Notes under the pieces: generated by a model | What the model was told of the DNA's origin: nothing | Seen by the model: the letters and a program-made list of their open reading frames with translations, nothing else | Databases searched by the model: none | Shown here: positions 26,630-35,594 of the stretch, piece after piece | How the letters are laid out: each line of letters starts with the position of its first letter | How positions within the stretch are numbered: the first letter of the stretch is position 1 | Program-made: the position numbers and the translations under genes | DNA from: JACRDG01 sp963760985 | GTDB taxonomy: Bacteria > Desulfobacterota > Desulfomonilia > Desulfomonilales > Desulfomonilaceae | Assembly: GCA_963760985.1 (NCBI GenBank) | Contig: CAVXFM010000004.1 | Coordinates: 310,001 to 374,000 of the forward strand | Length of the DNA stretch: 64,000 bases | Reading direction: 5' to 3'

Positions 26630-28063
26630 CTAGCCGTTCTTCCGCGGAGGGTTGAAGATGTCGATGGCACGATGTTCGACCTGTTCTGCCGCGGCCTCGA
26701 TGCTTTCAGGCAGGGTCGGATGCGGATGAATCGTCAACGTCAAATCGTCGAGGTGAGAGGCTGACGCGACCGCAAGGCATCCTTCCGCGATAAGGTCGGA
26801 AGCGTGGGGGCCGACAATATGCACTCCCAGCACTATTCCGCTTTCCGCATCGGTGACGATTTTCGAGAATCCGCCGCCTTCGTCGTCCATGGTGGCGGCC
26901 CTGCCCGAGGCTTTGAAGGGAAACGTCCCGGTTTTGACCGCGATGCCCTTTTTTCGTGCTTCATCTTCGGTGAGCCCTACTGAGGCAATTTCGGGATCGG
27001 TAAAGATTACCCCAGGAACTGCCACTCCCTCAAACGCGGACGGCTCGCCTGCGATGACCTCGGCTGCCACCTTGCCTTGATACGACGCGCGGTGTGCCAG
27101 CATGGGCCCGGCCACAATGTCGCCGATCGCAAACACGCCGGGCACGGACGTTTGCATGCGTGAATCGACCTCGACAAATCCGCGTTCATCCAGTCGTATG
27201 CCGACTTTCTCGAGGCCTATGCCGCTGGTGTTCGGCCGACGGCCGACTGCCACGAGCACTCGATCCACCGGATACCTCTTTTCACCCTGAGGAGTGGACA
27301 CCAGCAATTCCGCGGTTCCATCCGTGCGAGAGATTCCTTGTGGACGCGCGCTGAATTCCAGCGTAATGCCGTGTCTGTCCAGCGATTTTCGGATGACCGG
27401 CACAATCTGGGAATCGATGTTGCGCAATATCTTGTCTCTCGGGGCAAGCAGGGTGACTTTGGAGCCTAATTTCGCGTAGACCATTCCCAGTTCCAGGCCT
27501 ACCGAACCCGCGCCTATTACGACCATGCGTTCGGGGATACGCGTCAACGCAAGCGCGTCTGTCGAATCGATGATAAGCTCACCATCGCGAGGCATGCCGG
27601 GGAGTTGCGCCGAGGATGACCCTGTCGCGAGGATGCAGGACTCGAACTCGAATCGCCGAACGCCATCCGCAGTTTCCACTGAAAACGAACGCTCCCCGGT
27701 AAAGCGGGCGATTCCTGTCACGACTTCCACTTTGTTCTGAGTGAGCACGGTGGCGACGCCCTTACGTAATTTCTCCACGACTTTGGTCTTCCACTCCATC
27801 AATTTGCCGAAATTCACCGACAGGCCTTTGGTCTCAAGGCCGATGGAATGCGCGCGCTCGATCTGCTCCTTCAAGTTTCCCGCGTGAATAAGAGCCTTTG
27901 AGGGTATGCAACCGTAGTTGAGACATACCCCGCCCACAAATTCCTGCTCGATCAGGGTAACTTCGAGGCCCAGTTGTGCCGCGCGAATCGCGGCCACATA
28001 TCCTCCAGGGCCCGCGCCTATCACTGCTACCTGTGTTCCCTGAGCAAAATCTCCTACCACCAT
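26630..28063 (-). CDS. lpd: Dihydrolipoyl dehydrogenase (E3)
   Basis: A 477-residue flavoenzyme that reoxidises dihydrolipoamide on E2 with NAD. The FAD motif VAVIGAGPGGYVAAIRAAQL lies near 12-31, the redox pair C47/C52 is in GGVCLNYGCIPSKA, the NAD fold is near VVIGAGSVGLELG, and the second FAD motif is VPGVFAIGDIVAGPMLAHRA. The catalytic His-Glu pair lies in the C-terminal IHPHPTLPESIEAAAE. It is the last gene of the dehydrogenase operon, 61 bases after E2. Confidence 0.96.
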   Translation of the reverse strand: MVVGDFAQGTQVAVIGAGPGGYVAAIRAAQLGLEVTLIEQEFVGGVCLNYGCIPSKALIHAGNLKEQIERAHSIGLETKGLSVNFGKLMEWKTKVVEKLRKGVATVLTQNKVEVVTGIARFTGERSFSVETADGVRRFEFESCILATGSSSAQLPGMPRDGELIIDSTDALALTRIPERMVVIGAGSVGLELGMVYAKLGSKVTLLAPRDKILRNIDSQIVPVIRKSLDRHGITLEFSARPQGISRTDGTAELLVSTPQGEKRYPVDRVLVAVGRRPNTSGIGLEKVGIRLDERGFVEVDSRMQTSVPGVFAIGDIVAGPMLAHRASYQGKVAAEVIAGEPSAFEGVAVPGVIFTDPEIASVGLTEDEARKKGIAVKTGTFPFKASGRAATMDDEGGGFSKIVTDAESGIVLGVHIVGPHASDLIAEGCLAVASASHLDDLTLTIHPHPTLPESIEAAAEQVEHRAIDIFNPPRKNG

Positions 28064-28124
28064 GAGCGCACCTCACTCATTATGAGGACGACCTTCATAC
28101 CTCGTCCCATACACGACGTTCCGA

Positions 28125-29417
28125 TCAGGCCATATCCACGAGCATCCGCAGGGGATCTTCAAGAAGCGCCTTGAGATCGTTCATAAACCGAGCGGCCTCT
28201 GCTCCGTCCAACACCCGGTGATCGAATGACAGTGCCAGGGGCATCATGGTCTTGATCACTATCTCGTCATCGTGGACGACCGGTTTCTTTACCGCGCGGA
28301 AGGTGCCCAATATGGCCACTTGAGGATGCAGAATAATGGGTGTGGCCCAGATTCCTCCAATTGCGCCGACATTCGTGATGGTAAAGGTCCCCCCGCGGAG
28401 ATCTTCCAGTTCAATGGTCCTTTCTCGCGACTTTGACGCGAGGCCCTGCAATTCTTCCGCAATTTGAAGGACGGACTTGCGGTCCACATCTCGTATGACC
28501 GGCACCATGAGGCCAGCCTCGGTATCAGTGGCAATCCCCACATTGATATAGTTCTTGAACACCAGCTCGCCGGTCTCCTCGTCGAGAGAGGAGTTCACGC
28601 CCGGATGCCACCTCAGCGCCACCGCAGACGCCTTGGCCAGAAACGACAGCACGGTAAGCTTCACGTTCCGGCTCTCTGCGAGAATCCTCTGGCGCTCGAG
28701 GACTTGGAGCAGTTCAGATACATCTGCTTCGTCAAAATGCGTCACGTGCGGGATGGTAGACACGGAACGCACCATCACCTCAGCCACGCGTTTGCGCACG
28801 CCTCGCAGGGGCTCGCGTCTCGTAGGCCCATACTTCTCGAAATCAAAACCCGTGGTGGCAGGCGCCTGCACCGCGGCCGCAGTGGGGGCCTTGGGCGCGG
28901 CGGGGGGAACCTCGGCTGCAGCGCGGCGCACATCTTCGTCAGTGATGCGACCGTGGGGGCCGCTGCCTTTTACCGTGGTGATGTCCACCTTGAGTTCGCG
29001 GGCCATTTTGCGGGTGTGAGGAGTCGCAAGGACCCTTTCGGCCGTAGCAGCCTGTGACGCGGCCACCTGGGGAACTGCCGGTGAAGTCGCCTCGCGGGTG
29101 GCAGGCAAAGGAGCAGAAGGAGGCGCCGGCTTTGGCGCGGCAACCTCGGGCTTGGCAGGAGCCACGGGCTTGGCCGCGGCTTCGGTCTCGACGACCAACA
29201 GCGGATCGCCCACGTTGACCGTATCTCCCGGGCTATGGGGAAGCTCCGAAACCGTACCTGCAAAGGGAGACGGAAGCTCGACCACGGCTTTGTCCGTTTC
29301 CACCCGCACAACCATCTGGTCGGTCTTGATCCGGTCTCCGACGCCGACCAAATATTCCACAATCTCAGCCTGGGTGATGCCTTCGCCCAGGTCCGGAAGT
29401 CTGTATACCTCTCTCAT
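28125..29417 (-). CDS. 2-oxoacid dehydrogenase E2, dihydrolipoamide acyltransferase
   Basis: A 430-residue E2 with one lipoyl domain (lipoyl lysine K43 in ETDKAVVELPS), an Ala/Pro linker (about 85-125), a peripheral subunit-binding domain (ATPHTRKMARELKVDITTVK, GSGPHGRITDEDV), a second Ala/Pro linker, and the catalytic domain with IPHVTHFDEADVSEL, FTITNVGAIGGIWATPII and the active-site DHRVLDG near the C-terminus. It transfers the acyl group to CoA. The single lipoyl domain and sequence are closest to branched-chain or general 2-oxoacid complexes, so pyruvate and branched-chain oxoacids are both possible substrates. Confidence 0.95.
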   Translation of the reverse strand: MREVYRLPDLGEGITQAEIVEYLVGVGDRIKTDQMVVRVETDKAVVELPSPFAGTVSELPHSPGDTVNVGDPLLVVETEAAAKPVAPAKPEVAAPKPAPPSAPLPATREATSPAVPQVAASQAATAERVLATPHTRKMARELKVDITTVKGSGPHGRITDEDVRRAAAEVPPAAPKAPTAAAVQAPATTGFDFEKYGPTRREPLRGVRKRVAEVMVRSVSTIPHVTHFDEADVSELLQVLERQRILAESRNVKLTVLSFLAKASAVALRWHPGVNSSLDEETGELVFKNYINVGIATDTEAGLMVPVIRDVDRKSVLQIAEELQGLASKSRERTIELEDLRGGTFTITNVGAIGGIWATPIILHPQVAILGTFRAVKKPVVHDDEIVIKTMMPLALSFDHRVLDGAEAARFMNDLKALLEDPLRMLVDMA

Positions 29418-29440
29418 GGGTCAAGATCCTCTCATATTCA

Positions 29441-30418
29441 CTAGAATTGCATAGTCTCGTGAATGGCTCTGACCACCCGTTCGTAATCGGGGTAATTGTA
29501 GTCTTCCAGCTTGGCCAGGGGCGGCACTATGTCGTATCCGGTGACGCGCTTGATCGGCGCGAGTAATGAAAGCAAACATCGTTCTGCCACCAGCGCGGCT
29601 ATTTCCGCTCCCACGCCGAACGATCGTGGCGCCTCGTGCACAATGACCAGCCGACCCGTCTTGATCACCGACGCGGTGATCGCTTGGATGTCGAACGGCC
29701 ACACCGTGCGCAGATCCACGATCTCCGGATCTACCCCTTCTCCGGCCACGTGTTCCGCGGCTCTTTCGCAGACCGATACCATCCCGCCATAGGTGACGAG
29801 AGTGACATCTTTGCCTTCCCGAGCCACACGCGCTTCGCCGAGAGGCACCCGATGCTCGCCTTCCGGAACCTCCTCTTTGAAGAGCCGGTACAGGCGCTTG
29901 GGTTCCAGAAATATGACGGGATCGGGGTCATCGATGGCGGTGGTGAGCAGCCCTTTCGCGTCCAACGGAGTGGACGGAATAACGACCTTAAGACCGGGAA
30001 CATGACAGAATATGGCTTCCGGCGCATCGGAATGATGTTCCAGTGCGCGGACCCCCGCGCCGTACGGCGCCCTGATTACCAGAGGGACCCCATACAGCCC
30101 CTGGGATCGTCGACGCATGCGGGAAGCATGACAATAGACTTGGTCGAACGACTTGAACATGAACCCTTCGAACTGGATTTCCGCCACAGGCTTCATGCCG
30201 TACACTGCCATGCCGATGGCAGCGCCCACAATGCCGCTCTCGCCCAACGGCGTGTCAATGACGCGCTCCTCGCCGAATTTGCCCAAGAGCCCCACTGTGG
30301 CCCTGAACACCCCACCGTCGACCCCCACATCCTCACCCATCACCAGGACTCTGTCATCTGCGGCCATCCGCTCGTGGAGAGTCGCATTGATTGCCTCAAT
30401 CATCGATAAACGTGCCAT
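29441..30418 (-). CDS. 2-oxoacid dehydrogenase E1 component, beta subunit
   Basis: A 325-residue protein: MIEAINATLHERMAADDRVL, VMGEDVGVDGGVFRATVGLL, DTPLGESGIVGAAIGMAVYG, APYGAGVRALEHHSDAPEAI and the C-terminal transketolase domain (RTVWPFDIQAITASVIKTGR, EDYNYPDYERVVRAI). With E1 alpha it forms the thiamine-diphosphate decarboxylase. AHHS-type loop residues (ALEHHSDAPEA) match PDH/BCDH beta subunits. The gene starts 3 bases after the E1 alpha stop and ends 23 bases before E2. Confidence 0.95.
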   Translation of the reverse strand: MARLSMIEAINATLHERMAADDRVLVMGEDVGVDGGVFRATVGLLGKFGEERVIDTPLGESGIVGAAIGMAVYGMKPVAEIQFEGFMFKSFDQVYCHASRMRRRSQGLYGVPLVIRAPYGAGVRALEHHSDAPEAIFCHVPGLKVVIPSTPLDAKGLLTTAIDDPDPVIFLEPKRLYRLFKEEVPEGEHRVPLGEARVAREGKDVTLVTYGGMVSVCERAAEHVAGEGVDPEIVDLRTVWPFDIQAITASVIKTGRLVIVHEAPRSFGVGAEIAALVAERCLLSLLAPIKRVTGYDIVPPLAKLEDYNYPDYERVVRAIHETMQF

Positions 30419-30421
30419 GTC

Positions 30422-31488
30422 TCACCTCTCGCTTTGCCCTACGCGCTGGGTCACCTCGGCCTTTTGCTCCTGAAGACTCCAGGGCAGCTCCGCATACATG
30501 TGGTCGAACATATTCGCGGGTTCCGGATGCTGCCGCCGCTCGTACTCCTGCACGAACTTCTCGATTTCTGCAGTGACTTCAGCGACGAGCTCGGTTTCCT
30601 TGGTTTCGTCCCATCCGTGTCGCGCGGTGAGGAATTTTCTCATGCGGTCGATAGGATCTTTTGCCTTCCATGGCGCGAGCATCTCTTCCGTGCGGTACCG
30701 GGATGCGTCGTCGGCAGTGGTGTGGTCGTCCATGCGGTACGTGACCAGTTCCACCAGGGCCGGCTTGAAATTCGACCTGGCCTCGTCGATCAATTGTTTG
30801 ACCGTCACGTACACCGCGATGACATCGTTGCCGTCCACGCGACGTCCTTCGATTCCGTACGCAAAGGCTTTCTGGGCAATGGTTTCTGACGCGGTCTGTC
30901 GCTCGACCGGGACTGAGATCGCCCAATGATTGTTTTGAATGACAAAGACCACAGGAAGCTTGAAAACTCCCGCAAAATTGAGCGCCTCGTGAAAATCCCC
31001 CTGTGAGGTGGAACCATCGCCCGAAGATGACACTGCCGCAACTCTCTCCCCGCGAATCTTCGCTGCCCAGGCGATGCCTACCGCGTGAAGCAAATGGGAG
31101 CCCACCGTGATGCACACCGGCAGTACGCGGCGACCGGCTGCCGGGCGTCCTCCGCGTTCATCACCGCCCCAGGTACGCTGTACAAATCCAGCGGATCAAT
31201 GCCTCGGGCAAACATGGCGCCGTATTCCCGGAAGGCCGGGCAGAACCAGTCATCAGGCCCCAACGCGAGCCCCATGCCTACATTGGACGCCTCCTGACCC
31301 CGTACCGAGGCGAGGGTCCCCATCCGTCCTTGACGCTGGAGGCTCAGGGCCTTGGCATTCCAGCTCCGGGTAAACACCATGAGTCGGTACATCTTGTACA
31401 CTTGGTCGTACGATATTCCCTTGAGAGCCGATTCATCCTTGGCTCGGCCCTCAGGATCCACCACCTGGACAAGTTCCGTGTATGACAT
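30422..31488 (-). CDS. 2-oxoacid dehydrogenase E1 component, alpha subunit, frameshifted
   Basis: The N-terminal frame has SYDQVYKMYRLMVFTRSWNA, GRMGTLASVRGQEASNVGMG and REYGAMFARGIDPLDLY. The second frame has LPVCITVGSHLLHAVGIAWA, the thiamine-diphosphate motif GDGSTSQGDFHEALNFAGVF ending QNNHWAIS, and the phospholoop-like YRMDDHTTADDASRYR. The frames join near 31115 (EDARQPGRRVLPV) with one indel, giving about 355 residues. It decarboxylates the 2-oxoacid and reduces the E2 lipoyl group. It is the first gene of the four-gene operon; the intact partners suggest the shift is a sequence error. Confidence 0.88.
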
Positions 31489-31511
31489 CGCTCTTCCTCA
31501 AATGAAGTAAT

Positions 31512-31540
31512 CCTCCGAGAACCGCAACGAAACTCGGAGG
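31512..31540 (-). promoter_or_regulatory. Stem-loop in the leader of the dehydrogenase operon
   Basis: CCTCCGAG (31512-31519) and CTCGGAGG (31533-31540) form an 8-bp stem with a 13-base loop, 24 bases upstream of the E1 alpha start. It may shield or stabilise the leader; no long U tract follows. The rest of 31541-31911 shows nothing I recognise. Confidence 0.35.
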
Positions 31541-31911
31541 GTTGATATCAGCGTGCCCTTTGAGAAGCGTACTGAACGTCATTGAAGATGCCCCATTGGC
31601 AAACTATCCCGCAGCATGATTCCTTCGCCGATACGTGGCGATGTACCACCTCTGCGTTGATTGCTACTGAAACGACGTTGAAAACCAGGAATGTTCTCAA
31701 CGCGCACCGGTCTAATCGCGCCCTGTTCGCGAGCCACCGATTTCCCAATCGGAGGCTGATACTTAGGGTATGTCAGGAAACCACTAAGGCAAGTCGGCTA
31801 TTCCTCTTCGGCATTCGGATGATGCATGCGTGGTGCACAGCGTACCCCGTTCCATCCCGCCCGGCCTGCTCAAACAGCAGCCATGTAAAAGGGTTACACG
31901 ATGACAGCCCC

Positions 31912-32370
31912 CTAGCGCGGCGAGCGGCTTTCTCCCCGAGGCTGCTGAATGATGATTTCGTTTCTCACCCATACCGCGTCGCTATACTTGTTCATCTGGC
32001 GTTTCAGCTCACGATCGTGTTGATCTTTGGTTAGTAAGAGTTCGTTGGGATGATTTCGATCCCAGTTTCGCGTTTTTTCTTTGAGTTCCTGCTGAATTCT
32101 GTCCTGAAAGTTCTTAGCTGGTCGTATTTCGAGGTGGTAGATGGCAATTCCGGACTTTTCTCGACAAATATAGTAGGTCGTACCGTCGTCGGTGATCTTA
32201 ATGGAGACCAGTTTGCCGGTGGTAGGAATCTTGGTATAGATGTTTTCGTACCGTACGGATCTGAATTCCCCCAGCGCGTTGTCCGCGGGTCTGAAATCTG
32301 TAGCGAGTGCGAGATGCAGGTCAAAGACCAACACAAGACAGACAAGTGTGATTCTGATGAGTCCCTTCAT
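31912..32370 (-). CDS. Secreted protein of unknown function
   Basis: About 152 residues from ATG 32370, chosen because the signal peptide (MKGLIRITLVCLVLVFDLHL, cleavage near LALA-T) starts there. The mature part is rich in charged residues: SVRYENIYTKIPTTGKLVSI, DDGTTYYICREKSGIAIYHL, and a basic-acidic helix (NFQDRIQQELKEKTRNWDRN). I do not recognise a family. It is a single gene; a family D repeat covers its upstream region, so its promoter may lie inside the repeat. Confidence 0.6.
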   Translation of the reverse strand: MKGLIRITLVCLVLVFDLHLALATDFRPADNALGEFRSVRYENIYTKIPTTGKLVSIKITDDGTTYYICREKSGIAIYHLEIRPAKNFQDRIQQELKEKTRNWDRNHPNELLLTKDQHDRELKRQMNKYSDAVWVRNEIIIQQPRGESRSPR

Positions 32371-32437
32371 CGGTCGGGGCCTGCCTTTCTGTTCGCCAAG
32401 GAACTGGCTGACTTGTACCGATTCGCTTTCACGCGGG

Positions 32438-32571
32438 TAATACCAATGCGGTTTCAAGCGTGCAGCACTGGCGGAAAACCTCTTTCGCTACGCACGGCCT
32501 GGCCTGACCGCGCTTCAGAGGCATGCCCCCAGCAGGCCAAAGTCATTTACGTGATCGCGCATCGGTATAAG
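32438..32571 (-). repeat. Dispersed repeat family D (copy 3, inverted)
   Basis: Inverted relative to 24317-24450 and more diverged (about four fifths identical by eye), with ends TAATACCAATGCG and GCATCGGTATAAG and the central CTTTCGCTACG segment conserved. It lies 68 bases upstream of the secreted-protein start. Confidence 0.8.
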
Positions 32572-32578
32572 ACCGTAT

Positions 32579-32648
32579 GCCGGGGGGCTCATCAGCGATG
32601 CGGTCAGACGGGGTTGCCTCGTCCGTAGCGCGAGAAATCCCCCGCCTG
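32579..32648. repeat. Dispersed hairpin element, family A (copy 7, inverted)
   Basis: GCCGGGGGGCTC and AAATCCCCCGCC arms enclose GACGGGGTTGCCTCGTCCGT, the complement-side version of the family core. It directly adjoins the family D copy, as the E and A copies adjoin at 25860. Confidence 0.6.
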
Positions 32649-32786
32649 CAGCTTGCACCGAGTCATACATGCAAAACCGATCGCTCTTACCTCGATGGTC
32701 GCCGGACCTCTGAACCGGGGCCCGACAGGTTGATTCGCACGGAAGAGGCATGCTGAGAGCCGCGGTGGCTCGAGCGCGCACCGGTC

Positions 32787-33542
32787 CTACAAATCGAGGG
32801 CTTTCTCTATCACATTTGTGAGACGCATGAAATCGACTTTCATTTCTTCTTCCGCATTCCTGGGTTCTGCGGGAGCATAACTGAGACCGAACAGCTCATC
32901 TATCACGATACCCCGGCCGCGACAGTATTCTTTCAGCGAGGCTTTGGTCATGCTCCCGATCGTGAAAATTCCACGAGCGGCAGCCCAGGCAAAGTGGGGC
33001 CCATCTCCGCCACTGTCTCCCATGATGGCGATCTTGTTCAGCGGGAAATTCCCTTCACGAACCACCGCCTCGGTATTTGTGGCCTTGTCCGAGATTTCCC
33101 GTACTTCGTGCACGTAACGCGCTGAATCGCTCTGATCGGGGAATCGAATCAGCGGATTCGAGGCAACCACAGGCACGCCTGGCAGAAGTCCTTTGGCAAA
33201 TGTCCGCTGAAAGTATCCTTGAGTGCCGGTGGTGTTGATCATGAACATGATATCGCGATCCGCACACCACTTTATCAAGTCGGGCACTCCCGCATAAGTC
33301 CTGAACTCTGCCTCCAAATAGGCGTCCATCTGGTCAACGGTGAGGGGCTCTGGAAGTAGCCCTGTGATGGTCGCGTATGCTGAGGTAAGTGATATGCGAT
33401 TTCCCGTGTAGTCCTTGAAAACCCTCTTCAGATCAGGAGCCAGATGCGGATAGGTGAACGCGATTGGATCAAAAGGGCCGTTGGGCGACAGGCATTCGCT
33501 CCAGTCGGATGATATGAGGGCACGGTACGAGGGTCTTGTCAT
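32787..33542 (-). CDS. HAD-superfamily hydrolase
   Basis: A 251-residue protein with an unusual first motif, SSDWSECLS, where D13 is the likely nucleophile and the second Asp of DxD is replaced by Ser. Motif II is near FMINTTGTQGYF, and motif IV is IAIMGDSGGDGPHFAWAAAR with its acidic pair. HAD enzymes are mostly phosphatases. The missing second Asp argues for another activity or a reduced phosphatase. A helical cap lies between (LAPDLKRVFKDYTGNRISLT to AEFRTYAGVPDLIKWC). It stands alone, divergent from the acidic-protein gene across a family C repeat. Confidence 0.75.
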   Translation of the reverse strand: MTRPSYRALISSDWSECLSPNGPFDPIAFTYPHLAPDLKRVFKDYTGNRISLTSAYATITGLLPEPLTVDQMDAYLEAEFRTYAGVPDLIKWCADRDIMFMINTTGTQGYFQRTFAKGLLPGVPVVASNPLIRFPDQSDSARYVHEVREISDKATNTEAVVREGNFPLNKIAIMGDSGGDGPHFAWAAARGIFTIGSMTKASLKEYCRGRGIVIDELFGLSYAPAEPRNAEEEMKVDFMRLTNVIEKALDL

Positions 33543-33571
33543 TGGTACACTCCGCCAGGATCTTGTTGATT

Positions 33572-33770
33572 CCTAGGAGCCTGTCACGGAACCCCTTACA
33601 CGGTGCGAATCGTGCTACGAGTATGCCCCAACAATGGGTTCCGCTTCTCGGGTAGGCTCCTATCAGTCTGACATACTTAGTTTTCCGTTGGTTCTATCTC
33701 CGTGGCTTTGCGCCAACCGAGTCCATCGGGGCACGTCGTCGGGAAAGCATTGCGTTCCGCAACAGCCTGC
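33572..33770 (+). repeat. Dispersed repeat family C (copy 2)
   Basis: A 199-base copy of 9733-9929, same orientation, with the TAGGAGCCTG/TAGGCTCCTA hairpin head and the same tail ending gttccgcaacagcctgc. It sits between the divergent HAD and acidic-protein genes, 130 bases upstream of the latter. Confidence 0.85.
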
Positions 33771-33900
33771 GAGTCTTTCAGGTATTCCCGCGATGGGGCA
33801 AAATCAAGTTTTCGGAACAAATGGATGTTTGATCTTGCTGTCCGTATCGTCAGCCTATATAATTCGCTGCAAAAATCAAGCTCCCTCAGGAGATGCTCTC

Positions 33901-34668
33901 ATGGCCAAACTGGAGGATCAGGTAACCCCGATCGAGCTTCTGAACATAATCAGAGGTGGGGTCATAAAAAAAGAGGTGCTCAAACAGTTCAGGACCACGG
34001 AACAGGAATTGGCCAAGATGCTCCTCCCGCTCTATCGTTCAGGAGAGCTGACCATGGAGGAGTTCAACGACTTCTTCAAAGGGTTGGCCTTGAAGCCGAA
34101 GGGTGCCGATGGGGAAGGAGCTGAGGCGACTTCTGTACCGAGACCCGAAGACGAACCGCCTTCTGAGATCCTGAGATCTCTTTCGGAAGGTCGCTCGCGC
34201 AAGATGCCGGAAGAAGCAAAAAAACCGGTGCCCTTTCCGCCTGAAGCACAGCTGGAAAACCCTCCCGCCCCAGGGCCTTCTCCTGAACCGCCCATGGCCT
34301 CGGTGGAGTCTGCCATCGTGGAAGAAATCGAGGCAGAGGAGCTTTTTGAAGAAGGGGAACTGGAAGAAGAATTTGTCGAAGAGCCCGATATTGAGATGGA
34401 AGTTCCACTCCAGCCCGAAACAGCTCTGAAAGAACTGGAAGTCGTTCTGCCCCAGAAACCGACGCCCCCACCTCCTCCACCAGAACCCGCGGTACCCCGT
34501 CCACCAGCTCCTGCCCCCAAGCCCCTAGTGGTAGAACCAGCGGCAGAGGCTGAACCCACAGCACCTGATGGGGGTACCACGCAAGAAGCCCTGCGCACCA
34601 TCATCGCGAAATTGTCTTCTATGGAACGTTTGCTTGCGCGTATAGAGAAGAATCTCAGAAAACCCTGA
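33901..34668 (+). CDS. Acidic, proline-rich protein of unknown function
   Basis: A 255-residue protein with a folded N-terminal helical segment (QVTPIELLNIIRGGVIKKEV to LYRSGELTMEEFNDFFKGLA), a low-complexity acidic region (EEIEAEELFEEGELEEEFVE) and a Pro-rich stretch (KPTPPPPPPEPAVPRPPAPA), then a C-terminal helix (EALRTIIAKLSSMERLLARI) that may form a coiled coil. The start at ATG 33901 has CAGGAG 8 bases upstream; longer in-frame starts would read through the repeat. No family was recognised. The layout suggests a scaffold with two binding ends and a flexible linker. Confidence 0.7.
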   Translation: MAKLEDQVTPIELLNIIRGGVIKKEVLKQFRTTEQELAKMLLPLYRSGELTMEEFNDFFKGLALKPKGADGEGAEATSVPRPEDEPPSEILRSLSEGRSRKMPEEAKKPVPFPPEAQLENPPAPGPSPEPPMASVESAIVEEIEAEELFEEGELEEEFVEEPDIEMEVPLQPETALKELEVVLPQKPTPPPPPPEPAVPRPPAPAPKPLVVEPAAEAEPTAPDGGTTQEALRTIIAKLSSMERLLARIEKNLRKP

Positions 34669-34865
34669 TCTCCGCACCGCTCAGTGGAGACTACGGAAAG
34701 TCGTCGTGTGCGAGGACTTTCGTGTGTACTCTTGCCACGAGCACTGCTCGGTTCGTGGAGCCATAGTCCTGCCAATCCGGTGGAAGTCCGAATCCAGTGC
34801 CCTGTCATACACGTGAGAGCGCATGGGTATAAGACGGATTCGCGTTCAAACAAGTGAGATTATAG

Positions 34866-34933
34866 GGCTGGGGGTCTCATGAGCGAAGTGATCAGACGGC
34901 CTCGCGTCGTCCGTACCAAAGGAGACCCCCAGG
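34866..34933. repeat. Dispersed hairpin element, family A (copy 6, inverted)
   Basis: CTGGGGGTCTC and GAGACCCCCAG are perfect 11-base arms around GACGGCCTCGCGTCGTCCGT. The gap 34669-35163 also holds a small GAAAGTC/GACTTTC stem near 34696-34720, possibly ending the acidic-protein transcript, and no gene. Confidence 0.7.
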
Positions 34934-35163
34934 CCGAAGCCTGCACCAAGGGAGACATGCAAAAGCGACTCGGTGTCAGAGACCACGGGCAGGCAGCCGT
35001 CATGCCTCCAGAGCATAGTCCGACGGCACGTCCGCAGCGGAGAAGTCATGAGGCGCCCGCCTCATGCTGAGCGTCATTGAAAACGAGCGTGTCAAGAGAG
35101 TGATGACACCGTTACCAAGAAGGGACCTTTTCCCGACGGAAGGAGGTCTCACCACAAAGGTTT

Positions 35164-35520
35164 TCAGACTTTCCTGACCATCTTGTTCTCTTTGTCTACA
35201 AACACGTTTTTCGCTTTGAAACCTTTGCATTCCGCGTTGTCGACCGAGACGTACGTGCAGATGATGATCAAGTCATTCACTGCCACTTTTCGTGCGGCCG
35301 CTCCGTTGAGGCACATCTCACCCTTGCCGGCCTCGCCGGGTATCACGTAGGTGAGAAAACGCTCACCATTGGAAACATCGTAGATGTGAACTTGCTCATA
35401 TTCCAAAATGTCCGCGGCTTCGAGCAGGCTGCTGTCTATGGTTATGCTTCCTTCGTAATCGATGCATGCTCCGGTAACCGTCGCGCGGTGGATTTTGGAC
35501 TTGAGCATGGTGCGCATCAT
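35164..35520 (-). CDS. panD: Aspartate 1-decarboxylase
   Basis: A 118-residue protein that self-cleaves to a pyruvoyl enzyme converting aspartate to beta-alanine for pantothenate. MLKSKIHRATVTGACIDYEG precedes SITIDSSLLEAADI; cleavage is between G24-S25-type residues in YEGSIT. VHIYDVSNGERFLTYVIPGE and CLNGAAARKVAVNDLIIICT are the expected core, and Y/T-type active-site residues are kept. It follows panC by 74 bases on the same strand, forming a panCD operon; panB is not in the window. Confidence 0.96.
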   Translation of the reverse strand: MMRTMLKSKIHRATVTGACIDYEGSITIDSSLLEAADILEYEQVHIYDVSNGERFLTYVIPGEAGKGEMCLNGAAARKVAVNDLIIICTYVSVDNAECKGFKAKNVFVDKENKMVRKV

Positions 35521-35594
35521 TGGTCGCCTCCCAAAGTGAACCGGTCACCTTACCGAACCGGTTCAAAGTAGATACGGTCGTAAAAGTGGCTGCA

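Noticed and set aside
33634..33900. N-terminal extension of the acidic protein into repeat family C
   Set aside because: The extension is repeat sequence shared with 9733-9929, and ATG 33901 has its own ribosome site.
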